NCBI RefSeq assembly: GCF_023016285.1 | Contig: NZ_CP095413.1 | Coordinates: 1,674,001-1,738,000, forward strand | Reading direction: 5' to 3' | Length of the DNA: 64,000 nucleotides | Source: Muricauda sp. SCSIO 64092 | Lineage (GTDB): Bacteria; Bacteroidota; Bacteroidia; Flavobacteriales; Flavobacteriaceae | In this document: piece by piece, positions 14,320 through 23,432 of the stretch | How the letters are laid out: each line of letters opens with the position of its first letter | Position numbering within the stretch: position 1 is the first letter of the stretch | Translations under genes and position numbers: made by a program | The notes under the pieces: generated by a model | What the model saw: only the letters and a program-made list of their open reading frames with translations | Databases searched by the model: none | What the model was told of the DNA's origin: nothing

Positions 14320-17215
14320 AACAAAAGCCCGTGCCGTTGACTTGTTAGGAAAAGGACAAATTGCCGACTTGCCTACGGCGATAACTGAGTTATGGAAAAA
14401 CGGTTATGATGCGTATGCAGATCGTCTAACCGCCGAAATATACCTCCCCGGCTACAAGGACACTAAGACACCACTTTTCTTGATTACCGATGACGGTAAG
14501 GGAATGTCCAGAAAAGACATTTTCGAGAAGTGGCTCGTACTCGGAACTGATTCAAAAAGTCGCAGCGATTCAAGCGACAACAAGAGTGAACAAACACTAT
14601 GGAAGAAGCCACGCGTTAAAGCTGGCGAAAAGGGCATCGGACGTCTATCTGTCGCCTATTTGGGCTCACCGATGTTAATGCTCACAAAAAAAATCGGCCA
14701 CCCCCTTCAAGCTCTCTATTTCGATTGGCGGTTGTTGGAAAACTATAATCTGTTTCTCGATGACGTCCAAATATCGGTTTGCGACATAAATACCCAAGCG
14801 GAGTTCCACAATGCTATAATGACGCTAAGAGACGAGTTTCTGAAAAACTTTGAACTAATGGAAGATGTGGACGGCAACCCCATTTGGGAAAAATCGCAAA
14901 ATGTGTTGCGCGATAGCATAATACAAGACTCAAAAAAATTGAGCATACCTTCTTATCTCGACAACGAATTATTGGAAGGAATGCTAAATCCCAAAAACGA
15001 TCATGGGACCACGTTCATTATTTTTAACCCAGAACAGCAAATTCTTGAACTGATAGATGACGACCCCGATAGCATAGGCAAGGAAGTTTTACGTTCAAGT
15101 TTGGTTGGGTTCACCAACCAATTCAAAAAAAATCCGCTACCTATTGAAACAGCATTCCCCGTTCACAAAGAAATAGGAAACGATTACGATTTTTTTACGA
15201 GCAGCGGGAAGTTCTTTGAACCTGAAGATTTTGAGCTCGGTGACATCCTCATCGAAGGTGACTTTGACGGCACAAGTTCATTTAAGGGAACAGTAAAGAT
15301 ATACGATGACGAACCCCTCGATTACTCATTCACCAACTCACGAAAGAAAGACAGCCGATCCAATTACGGGCCATTCTCTCTCAAACTTGGGTACTCCATG
15401 GGACTTGAATCCGAATCAAAATTGGAAAAAAACGTTTGGAACAAATTGAAAAAGAGAATTGAAGATTACGGAGGTCTCTATATCTATCGTGACGGTTTTA
15501 GAGTATTGCCTTATGGCAGAACTGAATACGACTTCTTAGAATTTGAAAGAAAACGGGCCCTAAAAGCAGGAGAATCATTTTTTAGCCATAGGAGAATGTT
15601 CGGGTACATAGAATTATCCAGAAACAAAAATTCACAACTTAAAGATAAAGCGGGTCGAGAAGGATTAATAAGCAATGCGGCTTATCGTGCCTTTAAAAGT
15701 GATTTGGAAGGTTTGTTTAACGGACTGGCACAACAATATTTCGGTAGCCATGCCAAAGACAAATCTTTCTTTGTCGACCGAAAAAAACAACTCAAAGAAC
15801 AACACGAAGAAATAAAAAAAGACAAAGCCCGGGAAAAAGCTGAAAAAAATGCCTTTACAAAGAGCTTAAAAGAATACCCAGAAAAGTTCGAGGATTATAA
15901 CAAGCAATATCAATCGCTCCTCGACGAACTCGACCAAAAAATAAAAGTTGCAAATGTTGTTTATTCCGAAATCGAAGAATTGTTAGACAAAATCAATCGT
16001 TTAGATGTAAAATACGATGAGTTATTACCTAAAGTACCGAAAAGATACAAACCAACCGAAACGCAACTCGACCGCTTGGCCAGTTACGAAAGTAAACTGA
16101 GAGACTTCGACAAAATCATAAAATCTCAACGGGCAACCATTTATAAGGAAGTCGAAAAAAAACTCGCAGTTCAGGAATTGAAAAAAGAGTTTGAAAAATC
16201 CTACCATTTATATCGTTCTGATTTGGAAGATTCGATGTATAAGTCCAAAGAGCGCTTACAGGCCAAGTTATCCTCGTTGATGCATGAGTACGGTGAACGG
16301 TCTGGACGCATTACTCGCGAACTGGATTTTGAAAAAAACAAGTTAATCTCCGAAATCGAAACAAAAGAAGATGTGGTTGCGGCTATTGAAAAAGTCAAGG
16401 CAAAATTTGCATTTTTGCGACAGCAGGTCACCAAAGAACTGCTACCGCTTTCTGAACATGTGGAACGGCTCAATTTTGATATCGACGAAGAACTATTGCA
16501 AGGAGCATATAAAGCAGAGTATGAAAACATCAAATATCAGTGGGAACAAACCCGGGAAACGGCTCAATTGGGAATTGCCGTGGAAATCATAGACCACGAA
16601 TTCAACATCTTATATTCCCAAATCAACGCATCGCTTAAAAAACTTGACGAGAATCTCAGCAGTAAAGATTCTGTGCCGTATCGTCAACTCAAAAAAGCCT
16701 TTAGCCAACTGGAAGACAAATACCAATTACTATCTCCGCTGTATAGGGTTTCCGGGGCTACTCCAAAAGACGTAACCGGGAAATCGATTGATGCTTATTT
16801 GCGTAAATTCTTTACTTCCAAGTTGGAAGAAGAAGGTATTACCCTTTCCTCAACCGAGGATTTCAAACAACACTCCCTAACCATAAAGGAACCATCCATT
16901 CATACCGTATATATCAATATCATCAATAATGCGGTTTACTGGTTGCGAAATGTAGAAAAGAAACACATCAAGTTGGATTATAATCCCAAAACAAAAGAGG
17001 TACTTATTATAAACTCTGGGTCTATAATAGAAGATCACAGGCTCGAAAGGATTTTTGAACTGTTCTATTCGAATCGTCCCAACGGAAGAGGCATTGGGCT
17101 ATACCTTGCCAAGCAGAGTTTACAGGAAGCATACTATGACATCTTTGCTACCAATGACCCCGCATACAATGTGTTAGGAGGGGCTTGCTTTGTTATAAAA
17201 CCGAGTAAAAGCTAA
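14306..17215 (+). CDS. Dual GHKL ATPase / histidine-kinase-like protein
   Basis: 969 residues. The N-terminus is an Hsp90/MORC/MutL-like GHKL ATPase with N-box ELWKNGYDAYADR (28-40), TDDGKGM (61-67) and GEKGIGRLS (107-115). A middle region of mixed alpha/beta follows. Residues about 500-740 are lysine/glutamate-rich and look like long coiled coils. Near 764 the sequence VEIIDHEFNILYSQI resembles a histidine-kinase H-box with His764. The C-terminus is a second, kinase-type ATPase: NIINNAVYWLR (Asn874/875), a weak G1 (INSGS), RIFELFYSNRPNGRGIGLYLAK (Gly927-931). It is followed 6 bp later by a receiver-domain gene, its likely phosphorylation partner. It probably senses a signal (DNA or infection) through the N-terminal clamp and relays phosphate. 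Autophosphorylation is inferred, not shown. Confidence 0.85.
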   Translation: MAQFRTKARAVDLLGKGQIADLPTAITELWKNGYDAYADRLTAEIYLPGYKDTKTPLFLITDDGKGMSRKDIFEKWLVLGTDSKSRSDSSDNKSEQTLWKKPRVKAGEKGIGRLSVAYLGSPMLMLTKKIGHPLQALYFDWRLLENYNLFLDDVQISVCDINTQAEFHNAIMTLRDEFLKNFELMEDVDGNPIWEKSQNVLRDSIIQDSKKLSIPSYLDNELLEGMLNPKNDHGTTFIIFNPEQQILELIDDDPDSIGKEVLRSSLVGFTNQFKKNPLPIETAFPVHKEIGNDYDFFTSSGKFFEPEDFELGDILIEGDFDGTSSFKGTVKIYDDEPLDYSFTNSRKKDSRSNYGPFSLKLGYSMGLESESKLEKNVWNKLKKRIEDYGGLYIYRDGFRVLPYGRTEYDFLEFERKRALKAGESFFSHRRMFGYIELSRNKNSQLKDKAGREGLISNAAYRAFKSDLEGLFNGLAQQYFGSHAKDKSFFVDRKKQLKEQHEEIKKDKAREKAEKNAFTKSLKEYPEKFEDYNKQYQSLLDELDQKIKVANVVYSEIEELLDKINRLDVKYDELLPKVPKRYKPTETQLDRLASYESKLRDFDKIIKSQRATIYKEVEKKLAVQELKKEFEKSYHLYRSDLEDSMYKSKERLQAKLSSLMHEYGERSGRITRELDFEKNKLISEIETKEDVVAAIEKVKAKFAFLRQQVTKELLPLSEHVERLNFDIDEELLQGAYKAEYENIKYQWEQTRETAQLGIAVEIIDHEFNILYSQINASLKKLDENLSSKDSVPYRQLKKAFSQLEDKYQLLSPLYRVSGATPKDVTGKSIDAYLRKFFTSKLEEEGITLSSTEDFKQHSLTIKEPSIHTVYINIINNAVYWLRNVEKKHIKLDYNPKTKEVLIINSGSIIEDHRLERIFELFYSNRPNGRGIGLYLAKQSLQEAYYDIFATNDPAYNVLGGACFVIKPSKS

Positions 17216-17221
17216 AACCCT

Positions 17222-18889
17222 ATGGAGACACCGGCTACTGATACCAATTCCTATAAAGAAAAATCCACACGCATTATCAGCGAGGCTATAAAGTCAGCGG
17301 TATTTATTGACGAAAAGGCTTGGGCTCCGTATACTGAGAAATCAGAAGAGGCCGTAAAAGAGGAAACGCTTTCGGAAGAACTATTTACAAACTTTAAGCA
17401 GAACAAGGTTTCATTGGCCGTACATCGCTTTGAAAAAAACGATTTGAACAATAATAACATCAAAGATTACCTTTTTGATGGGCGCGATTTGGTTTTGTTG
17501 GATTGGCGGTTAGACGGTAAGACCGGGGAAGAATACGCATTGGAAATGCTTTCCCAAATAGTGGCAAAGCCACACATTCATTTTTGTTGCATTTATACAT
17601 CCGATGAAGATTTGGACGGGGTATTTCATAATATACTGGCTTATTTTTCTGGAGAAACACAACAATTCTACGATGATCTAAAGTTGACACTAAGTGCTGA
17701 TGAAGAGGAAGTCATGGGGCTTCTGGATCAAATCAAATACATTAGTGCAAATAGGCACAATAGTTCAAAGGGACAAGCAATCGGCAAAATCTTCAAAGAA
17801 CATAAAGACCTTGTTACACGCTTGAAGAAAGCCACAGGTACAAATGCCACCGACTGTGCTTTGATTAGAGCGGGAATTGCATTTGATAGTCTTATCAAAT
17901 CCGCAAAAAAATTGAGTTGTCCAGAAGTGATATCCTTCGATCAAAAGGTCCTAGTTATAGATAGCACTATAGTTGTTGTACTGTACAAAAATTACGATTC
18001 TGATCCCGTAAAGCTAATTGACCGGATAGCCAATCATGTATTCCAATCCCAAAAGAGCTTTACCCAATTACTGGGTCTTGAAATGCAGAATATCTTTGAT
18101 AGGTGTGCCTCATTTGTTGATACTAACCTTCTAGAAGTATCAAAAGAAGCCTTGCTCAAACACAGGGCGCAACTCGGAGAAGAGGGCTTAAAATTACCGT
18201 TCAAACACTTTATTAAAGAAGTTCTTTTTGTACAAGCAAATTTGAACCTGGCGACTCAGGATTTAGAATTGCTGGAAGATGACTTTCTGGATAGTTTATA
18301 CGATAAAAATGCAGAAGTAAAACCCGAAGAACTTTTGGCTATGAACGTCTTTTATAATTCCATCCAATTACCGGGCGAAAAGAAAGTCAACTTCGGAGGG
18401 GTTTTTAAACGCGAAGGGTCTGAAGAATACTATATGTGCATTACGCCGAAAAGTGATTGCTTACGACCCAGTTCCAAAATCAAAAACTCGTTTAGCTTTG
18501 TACGAGGTGTGCCAATGGACAAGAAACTTGCTTTGTCATTGGGAGATACAGCCTTCATAAGCTTTCTTGAGAAAAAAACTGTGGTTCGATGGACAGAATA
18601 TGACTCACATGCGAGTGATTCTGAACATCCGTATTTACCGGTTTATGTCAAGCCGATATCCATTACGATTCCTGAACCAAAATACGACAAAGACGGTAAA
18701 ATAGAGATGCTACGATTAAACCACGTAGGAAAAGTCGAAAGGTTCGTTGGAATTTACACCACCACCATAAAGCCCAATTATGCACAAAGAATCGCCAACC
18801 ACGCCTTTAACCACCCTGTGCGAGTAAGTGTGGATTTTGTTAAAGAACCGAACGACTTAAAGTCCAAACCAAACCCTAATATAACCTAG
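17222..18889 (+). CDS. Receiver-domain protein with large C-terminal region of unknown function
   Basis: 555 residues. The N-terminal about 150 residues look like a divergent response-receiver domain: the acidic pair Asp30/Glu31 in VFIDEKAW, the phosphoacceptor candidate Asp94 in DLVLLDWRLDGKTGEEYALEM, and the Thr126/Ser127 site in FCCIYTSDED. The classical beta5 lysine is not obvious. The remaining about 400 residues match nothing I recognise and show no HTH, nuclease motif or membrane segment, so a standard transcription output is unlikely. It starts 6 bp after the kinase-like gene, so the pair forms a two-component-like unit coupled to the methyltransferase. The frame stays open for 60 codons beyond the TAG at 18887-18889. 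The output activity is unknown. Confidence 0.75.
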   Translation: METPATDTNSYKEKSTRIISEAIKSAVFIDEKAWAPYTEKSEEAVKEETLSEELFTNFKQNKVSLAVHRFEKNDLNNNNIKDYLFDGRDLVLLDWRLDGKTGEEYALEMLSQIVAKPHIHFCCIYTSDEDLDGVFHNILAYFSGETQQFYDDLKLTLSADEEEVMGLLDQIKYISANRHNSSKGQAIGKIFKEHKDLVTRLKKATGTNATDCALIRAGIAFDSLIKSAKKLSCPEVISFDQKVLVIDSTIVVVLYKNYDSDPVKLIDRIANHVFQSQKSFTQLLGLEMQNIFDRCASFVDTNLLEVSKEALLKHRAQLGEEGLKLPFKHFIKEVLFVQANLNLATQDLELLEDDFLDSLYDKNAEVKPEELLAMNVFYNSIQLPGEKKVNFGGVFKREGSEEYYMCITPKSDCLRPSSKIKNSFSFVRGVPMDKKLALSLGDTAFISFLEKKTVVRWTEYDSHASDSEHPYLPVYVKPISITIPEPKYDKDGKIEMLRLNHVGKVERFVGIYTTTIKPNYAQRIANHAFNHPVRVSVDFVKEPNDLKSKPNPNIT

Positions 18890-19208
18890 CAACTCGAAAC
18901 TCCAGTAGATTTACCAAAAACAAAACTTCTAGAAAGTTGCAGCCCTGCGCAGGAAAAAGAAAGCAATCGAAGCTGTGGCAAAGGTATCTCAATTGGCTTT
19001 TGGGATGTGATGAGTGATATTCAATCCAATCCAAAAGATTACGTAGGTCATCAAGTTATTGATATTCACTAAAACAATAGATTCAATTTCAAGTTGAACC
19101 AAACCTAATGTTACTGACCTTAAAATTTACCAAAAACCAATCCCCACAGCGCACCTAAAAAACCACCTTTTGGCAGGGAACCATGCCGATGTAACTCCCA
19201 ATCAAAAA
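18890..19208. other. Gene-poor stretch with in-frame extension of the receiver gene
   Basis: Directly after the TAG the same frame continues for 60 codons to TAA (19070-19072), reading QLETPVDLPKTKLLESC, then GKGISIGFWDVMSDIQSN and KDYVGHQVIDIH. It looks protein-like, so the TAG may be a premature stop, or this may be the decayed end of another gene. The rest (19073-19208) shows nothing I can support. Confidence 0.35.
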
Positions 19209-20348
19209 TCAATCTAAAGAGGCAATCCTTTTGGCCATAAGCAGTTCCGGTTTCAGTCGTTGTAAAACCTCCGGTCGATACTTCTTTTTCAGGACCAGGT
19301 ACGAAATAAAGGAGCTGGGTTCCGCATGGATGATCGGACTCGATGAAGAACAGCTATAGACATAGCCCTCAAAGGGCCTTCGAACATTGATATGAAGATT
19401 AAGGATCTGTTTGCTGATGGCAATGCTATCTTGATTCTTTCGTGTAAATCGGATATTCAGGGTGTTGATGTTTACAAAGCTGGCATACCCGGTATAGATG
19501 ACCTGGTTGATCTCCATTTGGGCGGAAAAGTCTTTTTCAATGCTCAAATCAATGGCATTCATGGTCCCGTTGTCTGCGGGATAGATGAATTTATAGTCCC
19601 CTACCAGCTTGAGGTAATGAAAATGGTGCGTGGACACGATTTCATCAAGGGTGTTCGGCGTCCGTAGTTTGGTGATGTACACATTGTCCTTTAAATAGGC
19701 CATGATACGATAATCACTGGCGGTTTCCAATTTGGTCTTTGCAGCCTTTGCATCCGCACAGCGCTCAAGAATGATTCGCCCTGCCGCGGGAAATCCATCG
19801 CGTTTTACGGTGCTGTACGTGCCCAAAAGGTAATCGTGGCCATACTTCATGGTTCCTGAAAAAAGGGAGATCAATTTTTTAACGGGAGTGGTGTACCCCA
19901 TTTTGGTGACCTCGATAAAGGTATAGTTTTCAATGACCGTATAAGTGCCTTCCCAGTGTTCTTGGATCCGGTAGTCCATAACCACTTTACGCTTGTTGAT
20001 CACCTTGACCAAGGCCCTATCCACAACACCCCGCGCAAAGGCGTAGTAGTGCATCATATAATACTGTACATCATTTAAATCCGGGGGTACGGAAACGTCC
20101 CCTTTTCGTTCGATCCGATCGGTGGCCGGATTGTAGATCAGCGAAAACTCGGACAGTAAGGCTTCCAGAAGTTCGTTTCTTGTTTTTTTCTCAATGACCG
20201 GTTGCGGGTACCGCTCATAATTTTTGGCCTTGCTCAGGGAGGTATAGTTTAACCGGCTTTCAATTTCCTGCTGCGAAATTTTCTGCGATTTCAGGTAGTC
20301 GACGGTCTTTTTGATCAGTTCGGCGCTTTCACTGTTGGAATAGGTCAT
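19209..20348 (-). CDS. Unknown protein with possible N-terminal HTH, divergent from SusC
   Basis: 379 residues, no signal peptide or membrane segment. Residues about 10-75 (DYLKSQKISQQEIESRLNYT, SKAKNYERYPQPV, TRNELLEALLSEFSLIY) resemble an XRE-type helix-turn-helix, and the remaining 300 residues have mixed beta-rich composition and match no family I know. It diverges from the SusC at 20464 with a 115-bp AT-rich gap, the position often held by the local regulator of a polysaccharide locus that has no sigma/FecR pair. I infer a regulator for the 20464-26060 operon, with moderate doubt. Confidence 0.55.
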   Translation of the reverse strand: MTYSNSESAELIKKTVDYLKSQKISQQEIESRLNYTSLSKAKNYERYPQPVIEKKTRNELLEALLSEFSLIYNPATDRIERKGDVSVPPDLNDVQYYMMHYYAFARGVVDRALVKVINKRKVVMDYRIQEHWEGTYTVIENYTFIEVTKMGYTTPVKKLISLFSGTMKYGHDYLLGTYSTVKRDGFPAAGRIILERCADAKAAKTKLETASDYRIMAYLKDNVYITKLRTPNTLDEIVSTHHFHYLKLVGDYKFIYPADNGTMNAIDLSIEKDFSAQMEINQVIYTGYASFVNINTLNIRFTRKNQDSIAISKQILNLHINVRRPFEGYVYSCSSSSPIIHAEPSSFISYLVLKKKYRPEVLQRLKPELLMAKRIASLD

Positions 20349-20463
20349 GTTATAGTATTTTCTGAAAATTTCTGAAATAATTTTCTTTTTTCCAAAAAAA
20401 AGAGGCGGGATTGCTTTTTTGGATGACTTTTATGACGCTGATAACTAACTAATACTATGTGGA

Positions 20464-23421
20464 ATGAAGCTCAGATTATGTATCGCAATCTTATTTTCCA
20501 GTAGTTTTCTAATGGCCCAAAACAGGGTCACGGGAAAAATTACTTCAGACGACCAACAGCCCTTACTTGGCGTATCCATTCAAGTAAAAGGAACGATTAT
20601 AGGGACCGTTTCCAATCTTGATGGGAACTATACCATTACCGCCGATCAGGGAGCAATTCTTATTATAAGCTATCTTGGCTTTAAAACCCAGGAGGTGCCC
20701 GTTACCTCAAATACGGTGAACGTGACCCTGATACCGGACCTTAGTCAATTGGATGAGGTGGTGGTCGTGGCCTTTGGTACTTCGACCAAAAAGGCACTTA
20801 CCGGAGCCCTGGAAGTAGTGACCACGGAAGAAATCCAAACACAACCCTTATCCAATTTTACCAATGCTTTACAGGGGCTTGCCCCTGGCCTCCAGGTATT
20901 TGAAAGCAATGGGCAACCGGGAGGAGGTGCCGAATTCAGGATTAGGGGAATAGGGTCACTTTTGGCCAGTGATGAACCATTGATCGTATTGAATGGCGCT
21001 GTTTTTAACGGGGGCCTTTCCCAAATCAACCCCAATGACATTGAATCCGTAAACGTTCTCAAGGACGCCGCGTCCGCTTCAATTTATGGATCCAGGGCCG
21101 CCAATGGGGTCATCCTGATCACCACCAAAAAAGGAAGAAATCAAGAAACCGTTTTTTCCCTAAATACCGAAATCGGTTTTACCGAAAATACCAACCCCAA
21201 TAATTTTAGGTTGATGAATACCGCAGAATATGTGGAGTATTACCGGGAGGCATTGATCAATGATGGAAGAAACCCAGACGACCCCTCCACCGGTTTTTTC
21301 CTTCCCATTGACCAGGCCTTTGATACGGATTGGGTGAACGAAGCTTTTCAAACGGGATCGTTTAGAAAGTACGACTTCTCGGCCAGGGGAGGCAATGAAA
21401 AGACGTCGTTCTACTCAGGTCTGGGCTATACCGAACAAAAAGGGACCGTCATTGGTACCGGTTTTGAACGGGTCACCGGAACCTTGAGTGTTGACCATAA
21501 TCTCAATGACAAAATTGACATTGGGGCAAGCATGCAATTGAATTACAGAAATCGGGATGACCTTATTTCCGATACCGGCCGATCGGGCCAACTCTCAGGG
21601 GCCTTCAACACCGCCCCTACCGAACCCATATTCGGGCAACCCGATACCAATCCGGAATTGGTGGGTTCTGGCTTTAATTTTGACATTCCCAGCAATGCAC
21701 AGCACAATTCGGTGGCTTCCGCCGCCCTTAATTCGAACAATGTTGAAAGCTGGAGCGTAAATACCACCTTGAACCTCGGGTACAATTTCACCCCAAAATT
21801 GCGGGGAGAGGTTTTGGGAAATTACTATTACAACACTTCCATTTTTAAGGAGACCATTGGGAAAACCTATCTCGCGGAGACCGAAGGTGGAAACGCCTTG
21901 GAAGCACGCACTTCTGAAAACACCTTCAACTTTGTGGGCTCGCTCTCCTATAACACAGACATTGGTGAAAACCATTCCCTTGGCATCAAGGCCGGTTTTG
22001 AGACCACAAGGTTCCGAAGTAACCTGCTTGAAGTATCAAGAAGGGGCTTTACATTCGCCAATCTAAACGATGTTGGACTCGCCACGGGGCCCATAGACCC
22101 CTCTGATATCGAATCGGACTTTGATGGAAATGCCGTGGCTGGTTTTTTTGGAAGGGTCAACTACGACTATAAGGACAAGCTGTTTCTGGAAGGTTCCCTA
22201 AGGAGGGACGGCGCCTCCAACTTTGGCCCGGACAATCGATGGGGTACTTTTGGTGCCGTGGGTCTTAGCTATATCCTTTCCGAAGACCTGTTTTCAGATT
22301 CCAATCTGGTGAACAACCTTAAGCTCAGGGCAAGCTACGGTTCTTCGGGGAACAACAATTTTACCAGTGACAACATCGACTCCGGAAATTTCCTATGGAG
22401 GGATCTTTTTGGATTGGGAAGGGATTTTGCCTTGAATCCAACGGATTTTTTACCAGGCATCACCGTTTCCTTTCCCCCCAACAGAAGTTTGCAATGGGAA
22501 AAAAACCTGCAACTCGATATTGGGGTGGATTTTAACCTCTTCAACAATAGGTTGTCCGGAAGTGTGGATTACTTTAGGAGAGTTTCCGAGGATTTGTTGT
22601 TTGAACTCCCGCTGTCCCTGACCACGGGCTTTGAGGAACAAGCCGTGAATTCCGATGCGGAACTATTGAATACGGGCTTTGAGGTTTCCCTGGCTGCCTA
22701 CATTCTCCGAAGTGAAAATTTTTCATGGCGAACCGATGCCAATATCGCTTTTTATGATCAGGAAATACGACAATTGCCACAAGAAGTGGTCTTTAGCAAT
22801 CGCATCTGGCAAGAAGGCGGACGATCGGATAATTTCTTTTACCAGCGCTATGCCGGTGTGGACCCTGCCACGGGCGATCCCTTGTATTTGGATGTCGATG
22901 GGAATATAACCCCGGATTACGATGGGGAGGAAAGCAGGGCCGTGGTCGGCCAACGAAGTCCCGACACCTACGGAAGTATCACCAATACCTTTAGGTATAA
23001 AGATTTGAGTCTGTCCTTTATGTTTTTCTTCAATGAAGGAAACCAGGAGTATTTTGATTTGGGGGAAACCCTGAACGGGGATGGACAGAACTTTCCCGCC
23101 AACCAATGGGCCATAGCATTGAACCGTTGGCAACAGCCCGGGGATATCACCGACGTTCCCAGGGTACGCCTGAACAATCCCAATGGGGGCTTTGAAAGTA
23201 CACGGTTTTTGTATGACGCTTCCTATATCCGGCTTCAGAACATCACATTGGGCTACAATCTACCCATTGAGATCGTACAGCAAATTGGCCTGGACGGTGT
23301 TTCCTTTAGACTGAGCGGTCAGAATTTATGGACAACGACCGACTTCCCAGGGTTTGACCCCACATCCGAGGCATATCCCATTCCCAGGACCATAACCTTT
23401 GCGGCCAACTTAACCTTTTAA
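20464..23421 (+). CDS. SusC-type TonB-dependent transporter (no STN domain)
   Basis: 985 residues. Signal peptide MKLRLCIAILFSSSFLMAQ is followed at once by the carboxypeptidase-like domain (VTGKITSDDQQPLLGVSIQV), the TonB-box-like LDEVVVVAFGTSTKKALTGA, the plug with PLIVLNGAVFNGG and NVLKDAASASIYGSRAANGV, and the barrel ending RTITFAANLTF. It lacks the STN domain of the transporters at 6577 and 59967, consistent with the absence of sigma/FecR genes here. It pairs with the SusD 11 bp downstream to import an oligomer of unknown nature. Confidence 0.93.
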   Translation: MKLRLCIAILFSSSFLMAQNRVTGKITSDDQQPLLGVSIQVKGTIIGTVSNLDGNYTITADQGAILIISYLGFKTQEVPVTSNTVNVTLIPDLSQLDEVVVVAFGTSTKKALTGALEVVTTEEIQTQPLSNFTNALQGLAPGLQVFESNGQPGGGAEFRIRGIGSLLASDEPLIVLNGAVFNGGLSQINPNDIESVNVLKDAASASIYGSRAANGVILITTKKGRNQETVFSLNTEIGFTENTNPNNFRLMNTAEYVEYYREALINDGRNPDDPSTGFFLPIDQAFDTDWVNEAFQTGSFRKYDFSARGGNEKTSFYSGLGYTEQKGTVIGTGFERVTGTLSVDHNLNDKIDIGASMQLNYRNRDDLISDTGRSGQLSGAFNTAPTEPIFGQPDTNPELVGSGFNFDIPSNAQHNSVASAALNSNNVESWSVNTTLNLGYNFTPKLRGEVLGNYYYNTSIFKETIGKTYLAETEGGNALEARTSENTFNFVGSLSYNTDIGENHSLGIKAGFETTRFRSNLLEVSRRGFTFANLNDVGLATGPIDPSDIESDFDGNAVAGFFGRVNYDYKDKLFLEGSLRRDGASNFGPDNRWGTFGAVGLSYILSEDLFSDSNLVNNLKLRASYGSSGNNNFTSDNIDSGNFLWRDLFGLGRDFALNPTDFLPGITVSFPPNRSLQWEKNLQLDIGVDFNLFNNRLSGSVDYFRRVSEDLLFELPLSLTTGFEEQAVNSDAELLNTGFEVSLAAYILRSENFSWRTDANIAFYDQEIRQLPQEVVFSNRIWQEGGRSDNFFYQRYAGVDPATGDPLYLDVDGNITPDYDGEESRAVVGQRSPDTYGSITNTFRYKDLSLSFMFFFNEGNQEYFDLGETLNGDGQNFPANQWAIALNRWQQPGDITDVPRVRLNNPNGGFESTRFLYDASYIRLQNITLGYNLPIEIVQQIGLDGVSFRLSGQNLWTTTDFPGFDPTSEAYPIPRTITFAANLTF

Positions 23422-23432
23422 AAAATAGCACT

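Noticed and set aside
13231..18889. Interpretation as a simple type II restriction-modification system
   Set aside because: No restriction endonuclease motif was found in the two partner genes, and their ATPase, kinase-like and receiver parts do not fit a plain nuclease role.
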